From: Methanoregula sp.
Lineage (GTDB): Archaea; Halobacteriota; Methanomicrobia; Methanomicrobiales; Methanospirillaceae
Length of the DNA: 5,683 nucleotides
Assembly (NCBI RefSeq): GCF_002835825.1
Contig: NZ_PIZH01000122.1
Coordinates: 1 to 5,683 of the forward strand
Direction: 5' to 3'
In this document: positions 5,413-5,683 of the stretch, one piece after another
Layout: every line of letters begins with the position of its first letter
How positions within the stretch are numbered: the first letter of the stretch is position 1
Notes under the pieces: model-generated
What the model saw: the letters and a program-made list of their open reading frames with translations, nothing else
Database searches by the model: none
What the model was told of the DNA's origin: nothing
Made by a program: the position numbers and the translations under genes

Positions 5413-5683
5413 ATGAAACGCAATATTCTCTTGAACCCGGGACCTGCCACCACGACCGATACCGTGAAAGCTGCACAGGTAGTGCCGGATATCTGTCCGC
5501 GGGAGGATGAGTTCGTGCAGGTACTCTCCATGATACGCCAAGACCTGGTGAAGATAGCCGGGGGCGATGATACGTACACCTCCGTCCTGTTTGCCGGATC
5601 CGGACCAGCCGGCATGGACCCCGTGATCAACTCCGCGGTCCCGGAAAACGGGCCCGTCGCTGTCATCGTGGACGGGGCCCATG
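5413..5683 (+). CDS. phnW: 2-Aminoethylphosphonate aminotransferase-like protein, N-terminal part
   Basis: Ninety codons are open to the window edge, so the gene is cut and its C-terminal part is unseen. The N-terminus L-L-N-P-G-P-A-T-T-T (6-15) and P-D-I-C-P-R-E-D-E-F (25-34) are hallmarks of the class V PLP-dependent AEP-pyruvate aminotransferase family (PhnW; AepZ in biosynthetic clusters). The catalytic lysine lies beyond the window. In this setting the enzyme should run toward synthesis, aminating phosphonoacetaldehyde to AEP. The PLP-phosphate loop, usually G-S-G-T, reads G-S-G-P-A-G-M-D (62-69), a notable change. The 97 bases between aepY and this start (5316-5412) contain no gene, clear promoter or strong Shine-Dalgarno site that I can see. 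The ATG fits the usual family start, and no nearby in-frame alternative exists. The spacing is larger than between the first two genes, but co-transcription is likely. Confidence 0.85.
   Translation, partial: MKRNILLNPGPATTTDTVKAAQVVPDICPREDEFVQVLSMIRQDLVKIAGGDDTYTSVLFAGSGPAGMDPVINSAVPENGPVAVIVDGAH

Noticed and set aside
5120..5416. Plus-strand frame of 98 codons spanning the aepY end and the following gap
   Set aside because: It is out of frame with aepY through most of its length and has no domain or ribosome site.
1..5683. tRNA, rRNA, CRISPR array or insertion sequence
   Set aside because: No cloverleaf-like sequence, regularly spaced repeats, transposase frame or terminal inverted repeats with target duplications were seen on reading both strands.

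Overview
The window looks like chromosomal DNA from a methanogenic archaeon, most likely of the Methanomicrobiales (Methanoregula/Methanolinea-like). This is inferred from archaeal TATA-like and poly-T signals, GGAGG/GAGG ribosome sites, a moderately GC-rich composition, and a lipoprotein with an Ala/Pro/Thr-rich linker and tandem cache-like repeats. No rRNA or other decisive marker is present, so the assignment is tentative.

Left part (1-2277). Two minus-strand genes are separated by about 330 bases. The first is a secreted lipoprotein built from two tandem cache-like sensor repeats (1011 to 70), with a T8 tract just after its stop codon. The second is a cation-diffusion-facilitator (CDF) fold membrane protein (2277 to 1339) in which nearly all metal-ligand positions known from YiiP are replaced, including two by lysine. 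Between them lie a plausible small plus-strand ORF with its own TATA box, Shine-Dalgarno site and signal-peptide-like N-terminus, and a strong GC-rich palindrome.

Middle (2278-2586). This is a divergent intergenic region with TATA-like elements facing both ways and two small inverted repeats.

Right part (2587-5683). A plus-strand phosphonate biosynthesis cassette holds PEP mutase fused to a nucleotidyltransferase (aepX-type), phosphonopyruvate decarboxylase (aepY, overlapping by one base), and the first 90 residues of a 2-aminoethylphosphonate (AEP)-type aminotransferase that runs off the window. Together they predict PEP -> phosphonopyruvate -> phosphonoacetaldehyde -> AEP. The fused nucleotidyltransferase would then activate the phosphonate as a CMP derivative for attachment to a surface glycan or lipid. 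The transferase and export genes would lie beyond the right edge.

The most notable items are the archaeal AEP activation cassette, the metal-site-less CDF protein, and small palindromic elements, one pair of which sits in frame in the interdomain linker of aepY.
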